A stretch of 13,570 bases of DNA from Prevotella sp. UBA1378. Lineage in GTDB: Bacteria; Bacteroidota; Bacteroidia; Bacteroidales; Bacteroidaceae. Shown piece after piece: positions 5,535 to 13,517 of this stretch. Under the pieces are notes generated by a model, which worked only from the letters and a program-made list of their open reading frames with translations, was not told the DNA's origin and ran no database searches. The first letter of the stretch is position 1. Every line of letters begins with the position of its first letter. Location of the stretch: positions 27,526 to 41,095 of the forward strand of contig DBRC01000028.1 of assembly GCA_002305505.1 (NCBI GenBank). Direction: 5' to 3'. The translations under genes were made by a program, and so were the position numbers.

Positions 5535-8441
5535 ATGAAGCTTAAGTCAATTACAACTGCATGCCTCGTCATTGCATCCGTGATGAATGCCGGGGCAAAG
5601 GATTACCACTATCAAACCGTGCCCGGCGACTTGATGAAAACGCGCATCTACACTCTCGGAAACGGCTTGAAGGTGTATTTGTCAGTCAATAAAGAAACCC
5701 CGCGCATACAGGCCAATATCGCCGTGCGTACAGGCAGCCGCAACGACCCTGCCGAGACAACAGGGCTGGCTCATTATCTGGAGCACCTGATGTTCAAGGG
5801 TACCAGGCTCTTCGGCACTACCGACCCGGAGGCCGAGGCCCCACTGCTCGACGAGATAGAGCAGCGCTACGAGAAATACCGCCTGCTGACCGCCCCCGTA
5901 GAGCGGCGCAATGCTTACCGCGGCATCGACAGCGTAAGCCAGATAGCAGCCCGGTATTTCATCCCCAACGAGTACGATAAGCTGATGTCTGCCATCGGCA
6001 GTGAGGGAACCAATGCTTATACAAGTTTCGACGTGACGTGCTATGTGGAGAACATCCCGAATAATGAGGTGGAGAACTGGGCGAAGATCCAGGCCGACCG
6101 CTTCCGGAACATGGTCATCCGCGGATTCCATACGGAGCTCGAGGCCGTGTACGAGGAATACAATATCGGACTGGCCAACGACGGCGAGAAAGAGATGAAT
6201 GCCATGCTTGCCAAGCTGTTCCCGGAACACCCCTACGGCACTCAGACCACCATCGGAACGCAGGAGCACCTGAAGAATCCCTCGATTACCAATATCAAGA
6301 ACTACTTCAACCGTTATTACGTGCCCAACAACGTGGCTATCTGCATGGCCGGTGATTTTGAACCAGACGAGGTGATAGCCGTCATCGACCGGTATTTCGG
6401 TTCATGGAAACCCAGTAAGGCCGTGGAGCAGCCCGGATATGCACCGTTGGCGCCCATCACTGTCCCCGCCGATACAGTCGTCGTCGGGCAGGAGGCAGAA
6501 AACGTGCTGTTGGCATGGCGCTTCAAAGGAGCCAGCGATGCACAGGCCGATACGCTTGCAGTCATCGACGCTCTGCTGTCGAACGGAAAGGCCGGCTTGC
6601 TCGATATCAACCTTGAGCAGACAATGAAGCTGCAGGCTGCCGGTGCCGGCGTCGGGGCATTAAACGACTACTCGTTCTTCGAACTGTATGGCCTGCCGAA
6701 AGAAGGGCAGTCGCTCGAAGAAGTGCGCGGACTGTTGCTCGGGGAAATCGGGAAGCTGCGGCGGGGCGAATTTTCGGATGAACTGGTGCCTTCGGTCGTC
6801 AATAACAAAAAGCTCAACTATTACCGTTCGCTGGAGCGGAACGGCTCGCGTGCGGACTACATGGTGGATGCGTTTGTCAATGGCCAGGAGTGGGGCAATG
6901 TGGTAGGGCTCCTCGGGCGCCAGTCGCGAATGACCAAGCAGCAGTTGGTGGATTTCGCCAACCGCCACCTCGGTGATAACTTTATCTGTGTTTACAAGCG
7001 TCAAGGCATTGATTCAACGCAGAAGAAAATCGACAAGCCCGCCATTACAGCCATTCCTTCCAACCGCGACTTGTCGAGCGCTTTCCTGAACGAAATAAAG
7101 GACATGGAAGTGAAACCGATAGAACCCCGTTTCCTCGACTTCAAGAAAGATCTGGCCGTGACCCGGACGAAAAAGAACCTGCCGCTGCTGTATAAGAAGA
7201 ATACCGACGACGGCCTCTTCAAAATCGTCTTTATGTACGACTTCGGGAAAGAAGACCAGCTCGACATGACTTATGCCGCCGACTACCTGAACTATATCGG
7301 TACGGGCGGAAAGAGTGTAACGGAAATAAAGCAGGAATTTTATAAGTTGGCCTGCAACTATGCGGTTTCCGTGGGCGACGATTACATGTCGGTAGAACTG
7401 AGCGGCCTCAATGAGAACATGCCGGCAGCGCTCGGCCTGCTCGAAGATTTGCTGCAGAATGCCAAGGGCGATACCGCGTCGTACAGGCAGTATATAGAGC
7501 TGTTGCTGAAATCGCGCGCGGAAGCGAAAACCAATCAGCGCAGCAACTTCCAGGCATTAACCCATTATGTGCAGTACGGCGCATACAACCCATTCCGCGT
7601 GAACCGCAGTGAAAAGGAGCTGTGCGGTTTCTCCCCGGAGTATTTCACGGGCTTGCTGAAGAAGCTCAACGGCATTGAACACACGGTGATGTACTATGGG
7701 CCGATGACGGAGAAAGAACTGGACGGCCTGCTTACGGAGGTGCATCGCACGCCGGAAAAGATGGAGCCTGTACCTGTAGGCCGGGAGTTTTCCTTGCAGG
7801 CCACACCCGGCAACGAGGTATATATCGCGCCTTATGATGCCAAGAACATCTACATGATGCAGTTCCACAATGAGAACCGGGCGTGGAAAGACGAGGACGC
7901 ACCTGTAAAGACGATGTTCAACGAGTACTTCGGAGGCGGCATGAACGGCATCGTTTTCCAGGAGTTGCGCGAGGCCCGCGGCTTGGCATACAGCGCTGCC
8001 TCCAGGTACGCCACGCCGCGCCGCCTGCAAACCCCCGAATACTTCTATACGCAGATTATCTCGCAGAACGACAAGATGATGGACTGTATCCGTACGTTCA
8101 ACAGCATCATTGACACAATCCCACAGAGCAAGGCAGCCTTCGACATCGCCAAGCAAAGTCTCCTGAAAAGCTATCAGAGCCAGAGGGTCACGAAGTTCGG
8201 CGTCCTCGAAAACTATTATTGGGCAAAGAAGCTCGGGAGGGATTACCATTTAAGCGAGAGGGTTTATCAGCGGCTGCCGTCGCTCACCTTGGAAGAAATG
8301 GTAGGGTTCGAAAAAGAACGCATAGCAAGGAAGCCCTACAAATATATCATCCTGGGCGATGAAAAGAACCTTGACATCCCCGCGCTGGAGAAAATCGGCC
8401 CTGTGCGGCGCTTGTCTACGGAAGAGATTTTCGGATATTAA
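5535..8441 (+). CDS. Secreted M16 family zinc peptidase, two-lobed pitrilysin type
   Basis: This 968-residue protein is probably a periplasmic or envelope zinc peptidase that degrades peptides. Residues 1-21 are a Sec signal peptide with cleavage likely after AGA. The active N-terminal half has the inverted zinc motif H80-Y-L-E83-H84. E208 in EAVYEEYN is the likely third zinc ligand, with E201 as its usual partner. About 124 residues separate the motif from the third ligand, against 76 in E. coli pitrilysin. The extra is a helical insert at about 95-150 that I associate with Bacteroidetes members. The C-terminal half lacks the zinc motif but keeps the family Arg/Tyr pair in ELREARGLAYS (R815, Y819). 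Length fits a complete two-lobe clam-shell enzyme. The gene starts 18 bp after the DUF4954 gene and is probably in the same transcript. Its substrate is unknown. Confidence 0.93.
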   Translation: MKLKSITTACLVIASVMNAGAKDYHYQTVPGDLMKTRIYTLGNGLKVYLSVNKETPRIQANIAVRTGSRNDPAETTGLAHYLEHLMFKGTRLFGTTDPEAEAPLLDEIEQRYEKYRLLTAPVERRNAYRGIDSVSQIAARYFIPNEYDKLMSAIGSEGTNAYTSFDVTCYVENIPNNEVENWAKIQADRFRNMVIRGFHTELEAVYEEYNIGLANDGEKEMNAMLAKLFPEHPYGTQTTIGTQEHLKNPSITNIKNYFNRYYVPNNVAICMAGDFEPDEVIAVIDRYFGSWKPSKAVEQPGYAPLAPITVPADTVVVGQEAENVLLAWRFKGASDAQADTLAVIDALLSNGKAGLLDINLEQTMKLQAAGAGVGALNDYSFFELYGLPKEGQSLEEVRGLLLGEIGKLRRGEFSDELVPSVVNNKKLNYYRSLERNGSRADYMVDAFVNGQEWGNVVGLLGRQSRMTKQQLVDFANRHLGDNFICVYKRQGIDSTQKKIDKPAITAIPSNRDLSSAFLNEIKDMEVKPIEPRFLDFKKDLAVTRTKKNLPLLYKKNTDDGLFKIVFMYDFGKEDQLDMTYAADYLNYIGTGGKSVTEIKQEFYKLACNYAVSVGDDYMSVELSGLNENMPAALGLLEDLLQNAKGDTASYRQYIELLLKSRAEAKTNQRSNFQALTHYVQYGAYNPFRVNRSEKELCGFSPEYFTGLLKKLNGIEHTVMYYGPMTEKELDGLLTEVHRTPEKMEPVPVGREFSLQATPGNEVYIAPYDAKNIYMMQFHNENRAWKDEDAPVKTMFNEYFGGGMNGIVFQELREARGLAYSAASRYATPRRLQTPEYFYTQIISQNDKMMDCIRTFNSIIDTIPQSKAAFDIAKQSLLKSYQSQRVTKFGVLENYYWAKKLGRDYHLSERVYQRLPSLTLEEMVGFEKERIARKPYKYIILGDEKNLDIPALEKIGPVRRLSTEEIFGY

Positions 8442-8454
8442 GCAACAGCCCCGT

Positions 8455-8478
8455 TTCCCCTCCCGACGGGAATGGGAG
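8455..8478 (+). terminator. GC-rich hairpin after the M16 gene (weak)
   Basis: Overlapping pairings are possible: TTCCC (8455-8459) with GGGAA (8468-8472), or CTCCC (8460-8464) with GGGAG (8474-8478). No T-tract follows, only an AT-rich stretch. It sits in the 113-bp gap before the fumarase gene and may mark the end of the hflX-M16 transcript. Confidence 0.3.
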
Positions 8479-8554
8479 CTGCATACATATTATTATAACT
8501 AAACAAACCCAGCCCTATCCTCTCGGGAGATGAGGGGGGATGATAAAGACAATT

Positions 8555-10198
8555 ATGGCAACAATACCAGAATTTAAGTACGCTCCTATGTTCCAGACGG
8601 GCAAGGACGACACCGAGTACTACCTGCTGTCGAAAGAAGGTGTATCTGTAAGCGAGTTTGAAGGCAACCCTGTCCTGAAAGTATCGCCCGAAGCGCTCAC
8701 GCTGTTGGCACAGCACGCTTTCCGCGATGTTAGTTTCCTGCTGCGCAGGTCGCACAACGAGCAAGTGGCCAAGATACTTTCCGACCCGGAAGCATCGGAG
8801 AACGACAAGTACGTGGCGCTGACGTTCCTGCGCAATGCCGAAGTAGCATCCAAAGGCAAGCTGCCGCTCTGTCAGGATACCGGTACGGCCATCATCCATG
8901 GCGAGAAGGGACAGCACGTGTGGACTGGATTCTGCGACGAAGAGGCGCTCTCAAAAGGTGTGTACAATACCTATACGCAGGAAAACCTGCGCTACTCGCA
9001 GAATGCCCCGCTGTCTATGTACGACGAGGTGAACACGCGCTGCAACCTGCCTGCACAGATAGACATCGAGGCCACGGAGGGCATGGAGTACCGTTTCCTC
9101 TGTGTTACGAAGGGCGGCGGTTCGGCCAATAAAACCTATCTCTACCAAGAGACGAAAGCCCGCATACAGAACCCCGGCACGCTCATCCCGTTCCTCGTCG
9201 AGAAGATGAAGTCGCTGGGCACGGCAGCATGCCCTCCTTACCACATCGCTTTCGTTATCGGCGGTACCTCCGCTGAAAAGAACCTGCTCACCGTGAAGCT
9301 GGCTTCAACGCATTATTATGACAATCTGCCCACTACGGGGGATGAGACCGGCCGTGCCTTCCGCGACGTGGAACTGGAGAAGCAGCTGTTGCTCGAGGCC
9401 CATAAGATTGGTCTCGGCGCACAGTTCGGCGGTAAGTATGTGGCACACGACGTGCGTGTCGTCCGCCTGCCCCGCCATGGCGCCAGCTGTCCTATCGGTT
9501 TGGGCGTAAGCTGTTCGGCCGACCGCAACATCAAGGCAAAGATCGATAAGGATGGCATTTGGATAGAGAAGATGGACGACAAGCCTTACGAACTCATTCC
9601 CCAGGAGCTGCGCAATGCCGGCGAGGGCGATGTAGTACGCATCGACCTCAACCAGCCGATGGGCGACATCTGTAAAGAACTGTCGAAGTATCCGGTGGCT
9701 ACCCGCGTGAGCCTGAACGGCACGATTATCGTAGCGCGCGACATTGCCCACGCCAAGCTGAAAGCCCGTCTTGATGCCGGCGAGGAATTGCCAGCTTACT
9801 TCAAGAACCATCCCGTGCTTTATGCCGGGCCGGCCAAGACTCCCGAAGGAATGCCTTGCGGAAGCATGGGGCCTACTACGGCCAACCGCATGGACCCCTA
9901 CGTGGATGAGTTCCAAGACCACGGTTGCTCGATGGTTATGATAGCCAAGGGCAATAGGACACAGGCCGTTACGGATGCATGTAAGAAGCATGGCGGCTTT
10001 TACCTCGGTTCGATCGGCGGCCCTGCTGCCGTGCTCTCGATGAACTCGATAAAGTCGATAGAGTGCGTAGAATATCCTGAACTTGGCATGGAGGCAGTGT
10101 GGAAGATAGACGTGGTAGACTTCCCGGCGTTCATCCTCGTTGACGACAAGGGCAACGACTTCTTCCAGCAGCTTAAACCGTGGCCGGCCACGTGCTGA
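8555..10198 (+). CDS. Fumarate hydratase, class I iron-sulfur type
   Basis: The enzyme catalyses reversible hydration of fumarate to malate in the cytoplasm. In anaerobic Bacteroidales it works in the reductive branch from oxaloacetate toward succinate. It is a single chain of 547 residues, about the size of E. coli FumA, and is strikingly similar to it along its length. The three [4Fe-4S] cysteines are C106 (LPLCQDTG), C226 (TAACPPYH) and C320 (GVSCSADRN). Their spacing, 120 and 94, closely matches FumA. The C-terminal domain holds GPTTANRMDPY (439-449) and GGFYLGSIGGPAAV (480-493). I chose the ATG at 8555 because MATIPEFKYAP aligns with the family start. An in-frame ATG at 8540 would add five residues. 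A purine-rich run (GAGGGGGG region, about 8530-8540) lies directly before the 8540 ATG, too close to serve it well as Shine-Dalgarno and rather far from 8555. The gene is followed after 40 bp by nagB. Confidence 0.95.
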   Translation: MATIPEFKYAPMFQTGKDDTEYYLLSKEGVSVSEFEGNPVLKVSPEALTLLAQHAFRDVSFLLRRSHNEQVAKILSDPEASENDKYVALTFLRNAEVASKGKLPLCQDTGTAIIHGEKGQHVWTGFCDEEALSKGVYNTYTQENLRYSQNAPLSMYDEVNTRCNLPAQIDIEATEGMEYRFLCVTKGGGSANKTYLYQETKARIQNPGTLIPFLVEKMKSLGTAACPPYHIAFVIGGTSAEKNLLTVKLASTHYYDNLPTTGDETGRAFRDVELEKQLLLEAHKIGLGAQFGGKYVAHDVRVVRLPRHGASCPIGLGVSCSADRNIKAKIDKDGIWIEKMDDKPYELIPQELRNAGEGDVVRIDLNQPMGDICKELSKYPVATRVSLNGTIIVARDIAHAKLKARLDAGEELPAYFKNHPVLYAGPAKTPEGMPCGSMGPTTANRMDPYVDEFQDHGCSMVMIAKGNRTQAVTDACKKHGGFYLGSIGGPAAVLSMNSIKSIECVEYPELGMEAVWKIDVVDFPAFILVDDKGNDFFQQLKPWPATC

Positions 10199-10217
10199 AC
10201 CGGGAACCTGTTTTTTT
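10179..10217 (+). other. 14-bp perfect palindrome at the fumarase stop, followed by T7
   Basis: CGTGGCCGGCCACG (10179-10192) is a perfect palindrome overlapping the last fumarase codons, and TTTTTTT follows at 10211-10217. The 18-base gap between them is too long for a canonical intrinsic terminator and the palindrome has no loop. A partial attenuator ahead of nagB is possible but unproven. Confidence 0.25.
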
Positions 10218-10238
10218 AAAATATACAAGGAAATACTT

Positions 10239-11033
10239 ATGAGAGTAATAATCGAACCCGATTACCAGCTGATGTCCCAGTGGGCGGCCAACTATGTGGT
10301 TGAGAAAATCAATGCAGCAGAGCCGACGCCGGAACACCCTTTTGTACTGGGACTGCCCACTGGCTCGTCGCCTTTAGGGATGTATCAGGCACTTGTAAAG
10401 GCGAACAGGGAGGGCAAGGTGTCGTTCAAGAATGTCGTTACGTTTAATATGGACGAATACGTAGGCTTGCCCGAATCTCATCCAGAGAGCTACCATTCGT
10501 TCATGTTCGGCAACTTCTTCGACCATATTGACATCCCGCGCGGAAATATCCATATCCTTAACGGGAACGCGGAGAATCTGGAGGAGGAGTGCAACCGCTA
10601 CGAGGCGGCCATCAGGGAATGCGGCGGCATCGACCTCTTCATCGGCGGCATAGGCCCCGACGGGCACATCGCATTCAACGAGCCAGGCTCATCGCTCAGC
10701 AGCCGCACCCGGCAAAAAACGCTGACAAGCGACACCATCATCGCCAACAGCCGTTTCTTCGGGGGCGATGCAGGCTGTGTGCCCCGCTCGGCCCTTACCG
10801 TCGGCGTGGGTACGGTGATGGATGCCCGCGAGGTGCTGATACTTGTTAACGGCCATTCCAAGACGCGTGCCTTGCAGGCTGCCGTGGAAGGGCCGGTAAC
10901 CCACATGTGGACCATCAGTGCCCTGCAAATGCACCGCCATGGCATCATCGTTGCCGACGAAGCGGCTTGCGACGAGCTGAAGGTAGCTACCTATCGCTAT
11001 TTTAAGGATGTTGAACGCAACAACTTGTTATAG
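10239..11033 (+). CDS. nagB: Glucosamine-6-phosphate deaminase
   Basis: NagB converts glucosamine-6-phosphate to fructose-6-phosphate and ammonia, joining amino-sugar breakdown to glycolysis in the cytoplasm. The protein has 264 residues (E. coli 266) and keeps catalytic residues at the same numbers as E. coli: D72 (NMDEYVG), D141, H143 and E148 (GPDGHIAFNEPG). The phosphate-binding loop GLPTGSSP is at 38-45. The allosteric N-acetylglucosamine-6-phosphate site of the E. coli hexamer is also present: S151, S152, R158, K160 and Y254. Activation by GlcNAc-6-P is therefore predicted. The reading frame is open back to 10140 inside the fumarase gene. I chose the ATG at 10239 because it aligns with E. 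coli Met1, whose amino group takes part in the allosteric site. It lies 40 bp after fumarase and 29 bp before the M6 protease gene. Confidence 0.95.
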   Translation: MRVIIEPDYQLMSQWAANYVVEKINAAEPTPEHPFVLGLPTGSSPLGMYQALVKANREGKVSFKNVVTFNMDEYVGLPESHPESYHSFMFGNFFDHIDIPRGNIHILNGNAENLEEECNRYEAAIRECGGIDLFIGGIGPDGHIAFNEPGSSLSSRTRQKTLTSDTIIANSRFFGGDAGCVPRSALTVGVGTVMDAREVLILVNGHSKTRALQAAVEGPVTHMWTISALQMHRHGIIVADEAACDELKVATYRYFKDVERNNLL

Positions 11034-11062
11034 TTTTATAAATCACCAAACAACAATTATTC

Positions 11063-13255
11063 ATGAAAAAATCGGTCTTATTGTTTTTGCTTATGTTGGC
11101 CGCCGTGTCGATATATGCAATTCCCGCCAAGAGGAGCCTGTGGAAATCGCTGACGCTGTCTGACGGCAGCGTGGTCCAAGCACGGCTTGTAGGCGACGAA
11201 CACCTGCATTACTGGTTAGGTACGGATGGCAGGCAGTATAGAAAAGCAGGCGACGTATACGCCGTGGCTGATGTACAGCAGATGCGCACTGCAATGCAAG
11301 CCCGCCGGATGCGCGGCGAAAGCAGGCGTTCGGCCCGTATGCGCAGGATGGCGCCGCAGCGCAACGGCAACCGCTCTGCCGTGTATACTGGAAAGAAGCG
11401 CGGCTTGGTTATCCTTGTCCAATTCTCGGATGAGAAGTTCGCTACAGGGAACAACCAGGCAAAGTACGAGAAAATACTGAACGAGGAAGGATACGTCAGC
11501 GACGAGGGATTCATAGGTAGTGTATACGATTATTTCAAAGCCCAGAGCCGGGGCATTTTCGAACTGAACTTCGATGTTGCCGGCCCCGTCACCCTGTCGC
11601 ATTCCATGTCTTATTACGGCGGTAACGACAGCAACGGCTATGACTTGAAGCCCGGTGAGATGGTGGTAGAAGCTTGTAAGGCGGTTGACGGTAAAGTGAA
11701 TTTTGCCGATTACGACTGGGACGGTGACAACGAGGTAGACCAAGTGTTCATCCTCTATGCCGGGCATGGCGAGGCCGATAGCGGTATAGAAAATACTATA
11801 TGGCCTCACGAGTGGGCCTTGTCCTCCGCTTTGGAGAAGGAATACCCTAAAGGGATGGTTCTCGACGGTGTGACCATCGACACCTACGGGTGCAGCAATG
11901 AACTGAACGAGATGGGCACCATTACCGGCATCGGTACTTTCTGCCACGAGTTCTCGCATTGCCTCGGCTTCCCCGATACGTACGACACGGATTATGCCGG
12001 CTACTTCGGTATGGGCTCTTTCGACCTGATGTGCTCGGGCGGCTATAACGGCGATACGTTCTGCCCGGCAGGGTATACGGCTTATGAAAAGATGACCTGC
12101 GGATGGCAGCAGCCTACGGTGCTCTCCACAGAGGATGTAGAGGTGGATAACCTGCTGCCTATCAGCGAGGGCGGAGCTTCTTATATTATATACAACGAGG
12201 ACTATACGGACGAGTATTATCTCATTGAGAACCGCCAGCTGACGGGATGGGACGCGAGCCTGCCCGGAAAAGGGCTGATGATAACGTATGTAGACTACGA
12301 CCAGACCCTGTGGGACTACAATTACCTGAACTCGGTGGGGACGCTCACAGGCTTCCCGGACGTGAAGAACGACCACCTGCGGCTCACCATCTTCCATGCC
12401 GACAATCAAGACGATAAGCGCTACTGGAGTTCAAGCACGCAGTCTTATTCCAAACAGACCGAGACGACCGACCTTTACCCTTACCACAAGAACGACAGTC
12501 TGACGGCTACGTCGATCCCTGCGGCCACCCTCTACCATGCTAAGGCCGACGGGAAGAAACTGATGGGGAAGGCCATTACCAACATCACGCAGAACGATGA
12601 CGGCAGCATGTCGTTCAAGTTCCGCGCCGTAGACAATGGCACGGCGGGCGATAACAACGGCGGTACCACCGAAAAGCCGGAAGGGGCGGTATTCTATGAG
12701 TCGTTCGACAAATGTGCCGGAACCGGCGGTAACGACGGCTTGTGGAGCGGCACCATTGCTTCGGGTGTATTCACCCCGGATAACAGCGGCTGGGTGTATG
12801 CTACTGGCTACGGCGCCAACAAGTGTGCCCGCTTCGGAAAGAGCGGTGTTGCCGGAGTGGCTTCCGCTCCTGCTTTTACTGTTAACGGAACGGCTGTGCT
12901 CACCTTTAAGGCAGCTGCTTGGGGCGGGAAAGACGGCACAACGCTCAACCTTTCGGTAGACAACGGCACGGTATCGCCTTCGTCGTTAACCATGAAGCAT
13001 AGCGAGTGGACCGATTTCACTGCCACCATCACTGCTGCCGGGCCGGTGACGCTGAAGTTTACCCCTGCTGCCCGTATGTTCCTCGATGAGGTACTGGCTG
13101 TCGACCCGGCTGCCACAGCCATCCGCGACGTGAAGCCGTCCGGCACCACTGCCGTGCAGCGCATTTATACGGTAGACGGGCGTTACGCCGGTACCGATAT
13201 GAGTACGCTCCGTCCGGGACTTTATATCATCAACGGGAAGAAAGTGATAAAATAA
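11063..13255 (+). CDS. Secreted M6 family metalloprotease with C-terminal sorting-like tail
   Basis: This 730-residue protein is a predicted exported zinc protease of the immune inhibitor A type. A Sec signal peptide spans 1-19 (cleavage near IYA-IP). A propeptide follows with a strongly basic patch at 81-113 that contains ten Arg within residues 81-104. The catalytic domain begins near 113 (GLVILVQFSD). It has an Asp-rich, possibly calcium-binding loop DYDWDGDNEVD (216-226) and the motif H295-E-F-S-H299-x-x-G302-x-x-D305, where D305 is the expected third zinc ligand. M323 in SFDLMCSGG is the likely Met-turn. Residues 540-680 form a beta-sandwich, carbohydrate-binding-like or cleaved-adhesin-like domain. 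The last 35 or so residues (VQRIYTVDGR ... GLYIINGKKVIK) resemble a type A type-IX-secretion tail. Whether the organism has that secretion system is not visible here. The gene is 29 bp after nagB and probably shares a transcript. Confidence 0.9.
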   Translation: MKKSVLLFLLMLAAVSIYAIPAKRSLWKSLTLSDGSVVQARLVGDEHLHYWLGTDGRQYRKAGDVYAVADVQQMRTAMQARRMRGESRRSARMRRMAPQRNGNRSAVYTGKKRGLVILVQFSDEKFATGNNQAKYEKILNEEGYVSDEGFIGSVYDYFKAQSRGIFELNFDVAGPVTLSHSMSYYGGNDSNGYDLKPGEMVVEACKAVDGKVNFADYDWDGDNEVDQVFILYAGHGEADSGIENTIWPHEWALSSALEKEYPKGMVLDGVTIDTYGCSNELNEMGTITGIGTFCHEFSHCLGFPDTYDTDYAGYFGMGSFDLMCSGGYNGDTFCPAGYTAYEKMTCGWQQPTVLSTEDVEVDNLLPISEGGASYIIYNEDYTDEYYLIENRQLTGWDASLPGKGLMITYVDYDQTLWDYNYLNSVGTLTGFPDVKNDHLRLTIFHADNQDDKRYWSSSTQSYSKQTETTDLYPYHKNDSLTATSIPAATLYHAKADGKKLMGKAITNITQNDDGSMSFKFRAVDNGTAGDNNGGTTEKPEGAVFYESFDKCAGTGGNDGLWSGTIASGVFTPDNSGWVYATGYGANKCARFGKSGVAGVASAPAFTVNGTAVLTFKAAAWGGKDGTTLNLSVDNGTVSPSSLTMKHSEWTDFTATITAAGPVTLKFTPAARMFLDEVLAVDPAATAIRDVKPSGTTAVQRIYTVDGRYAGTDMSTLRPGLYIINGKKVIK

Positions 13256-13272
13256 CCCGCAGGGGTATTGAT

Positions 13273-13334
13273 TAGGCGCGGATTACGCGGATTAACATGT
13301 TTTTAATTGGTTAAATCCGCGCAATCCGCGCCTA
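13273..13334. terminator. Long near-perfect hairpin, REP-like repeat or bidirectional terminator
   Basis: A 24-base left arm (13273-13296) pairs with a 25-base right arm (13310-13334), with one bulged A and one G-T pair, around a 13-base loop. Each arm contains two copies of an ATCCGCG-type word (GCGGATT on the left), so the stem is internally repetitive. It begins 17 bp after the M6 stop codon. The stem would fold strongly in RNA from either strand and probably protects or ends the upstream transcript. The internally repeated CGCGGATTA unit looks like a dispersed intergenic palindromic element. There is no T-run. Confidence 0.6.
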
Positions 13335-13517
13335 TGGCATTTTCTGAATGCAAAGTGAAATTCCAGACAGCCTGCACCCGTTCTTGTCCTTGCAGTCTGA
13401 TAAAGGGGTGAAAAGGGGGAAATCCGGGATATATTGCATATTTGTTTCCGTTGCGATGGTGATAGTCGACCATTAGCATTATTGGCGGCGGACAAAGAGA
13501 AAACCATCGTTTTGATT
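13335..13517. other. Intergenic stretch with no gene seen
   Basis: I find no supported gene here. The only sizeable open frame (13507 down to 13292, minus strand, 71 codons) runs through the hairpin repeat and has no recognisable family features. The sequence CATATTTG at 13437-13444 is one mismatch from the -7 promoter consensus on the plus strand, and TCTCTTTG on the minus strand near 13494-13501 is likewise one mismatch away. Either could serve a gene, but support is weak. Confidence 0.4.

Noticed and set aside
5820..6000. Helical insert in the M16 peptidase as a novel domain
   Set aside because: The extra segment between the zinc motif and third ligand fits what I recall of Bacteroidetes M16 proteins, so it is not reported as unusual.
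10140..10238. N-terminal extension of nagB overlapping the fumarase gene
   Set aside because: The extra 33 residues are out-of-frame fumarase sequence and intergenic DNA. The ATG at 10239 aligns exactly with E. coli NagB numbering.
11216..12409. 397-codon minus-strand open frame opposite the M6 protease
   Set aside because: Antisense shadow. The plus strand has a signal peptide, zinc motif and Met-turn in one intact frame.
13292..13507. 71-codon minus-strand small gene after the M6 protease
   Set aside because: Its C-terminal end is encoded by the hairpin repeat, and its sequence shows no family, signal or membrane features.
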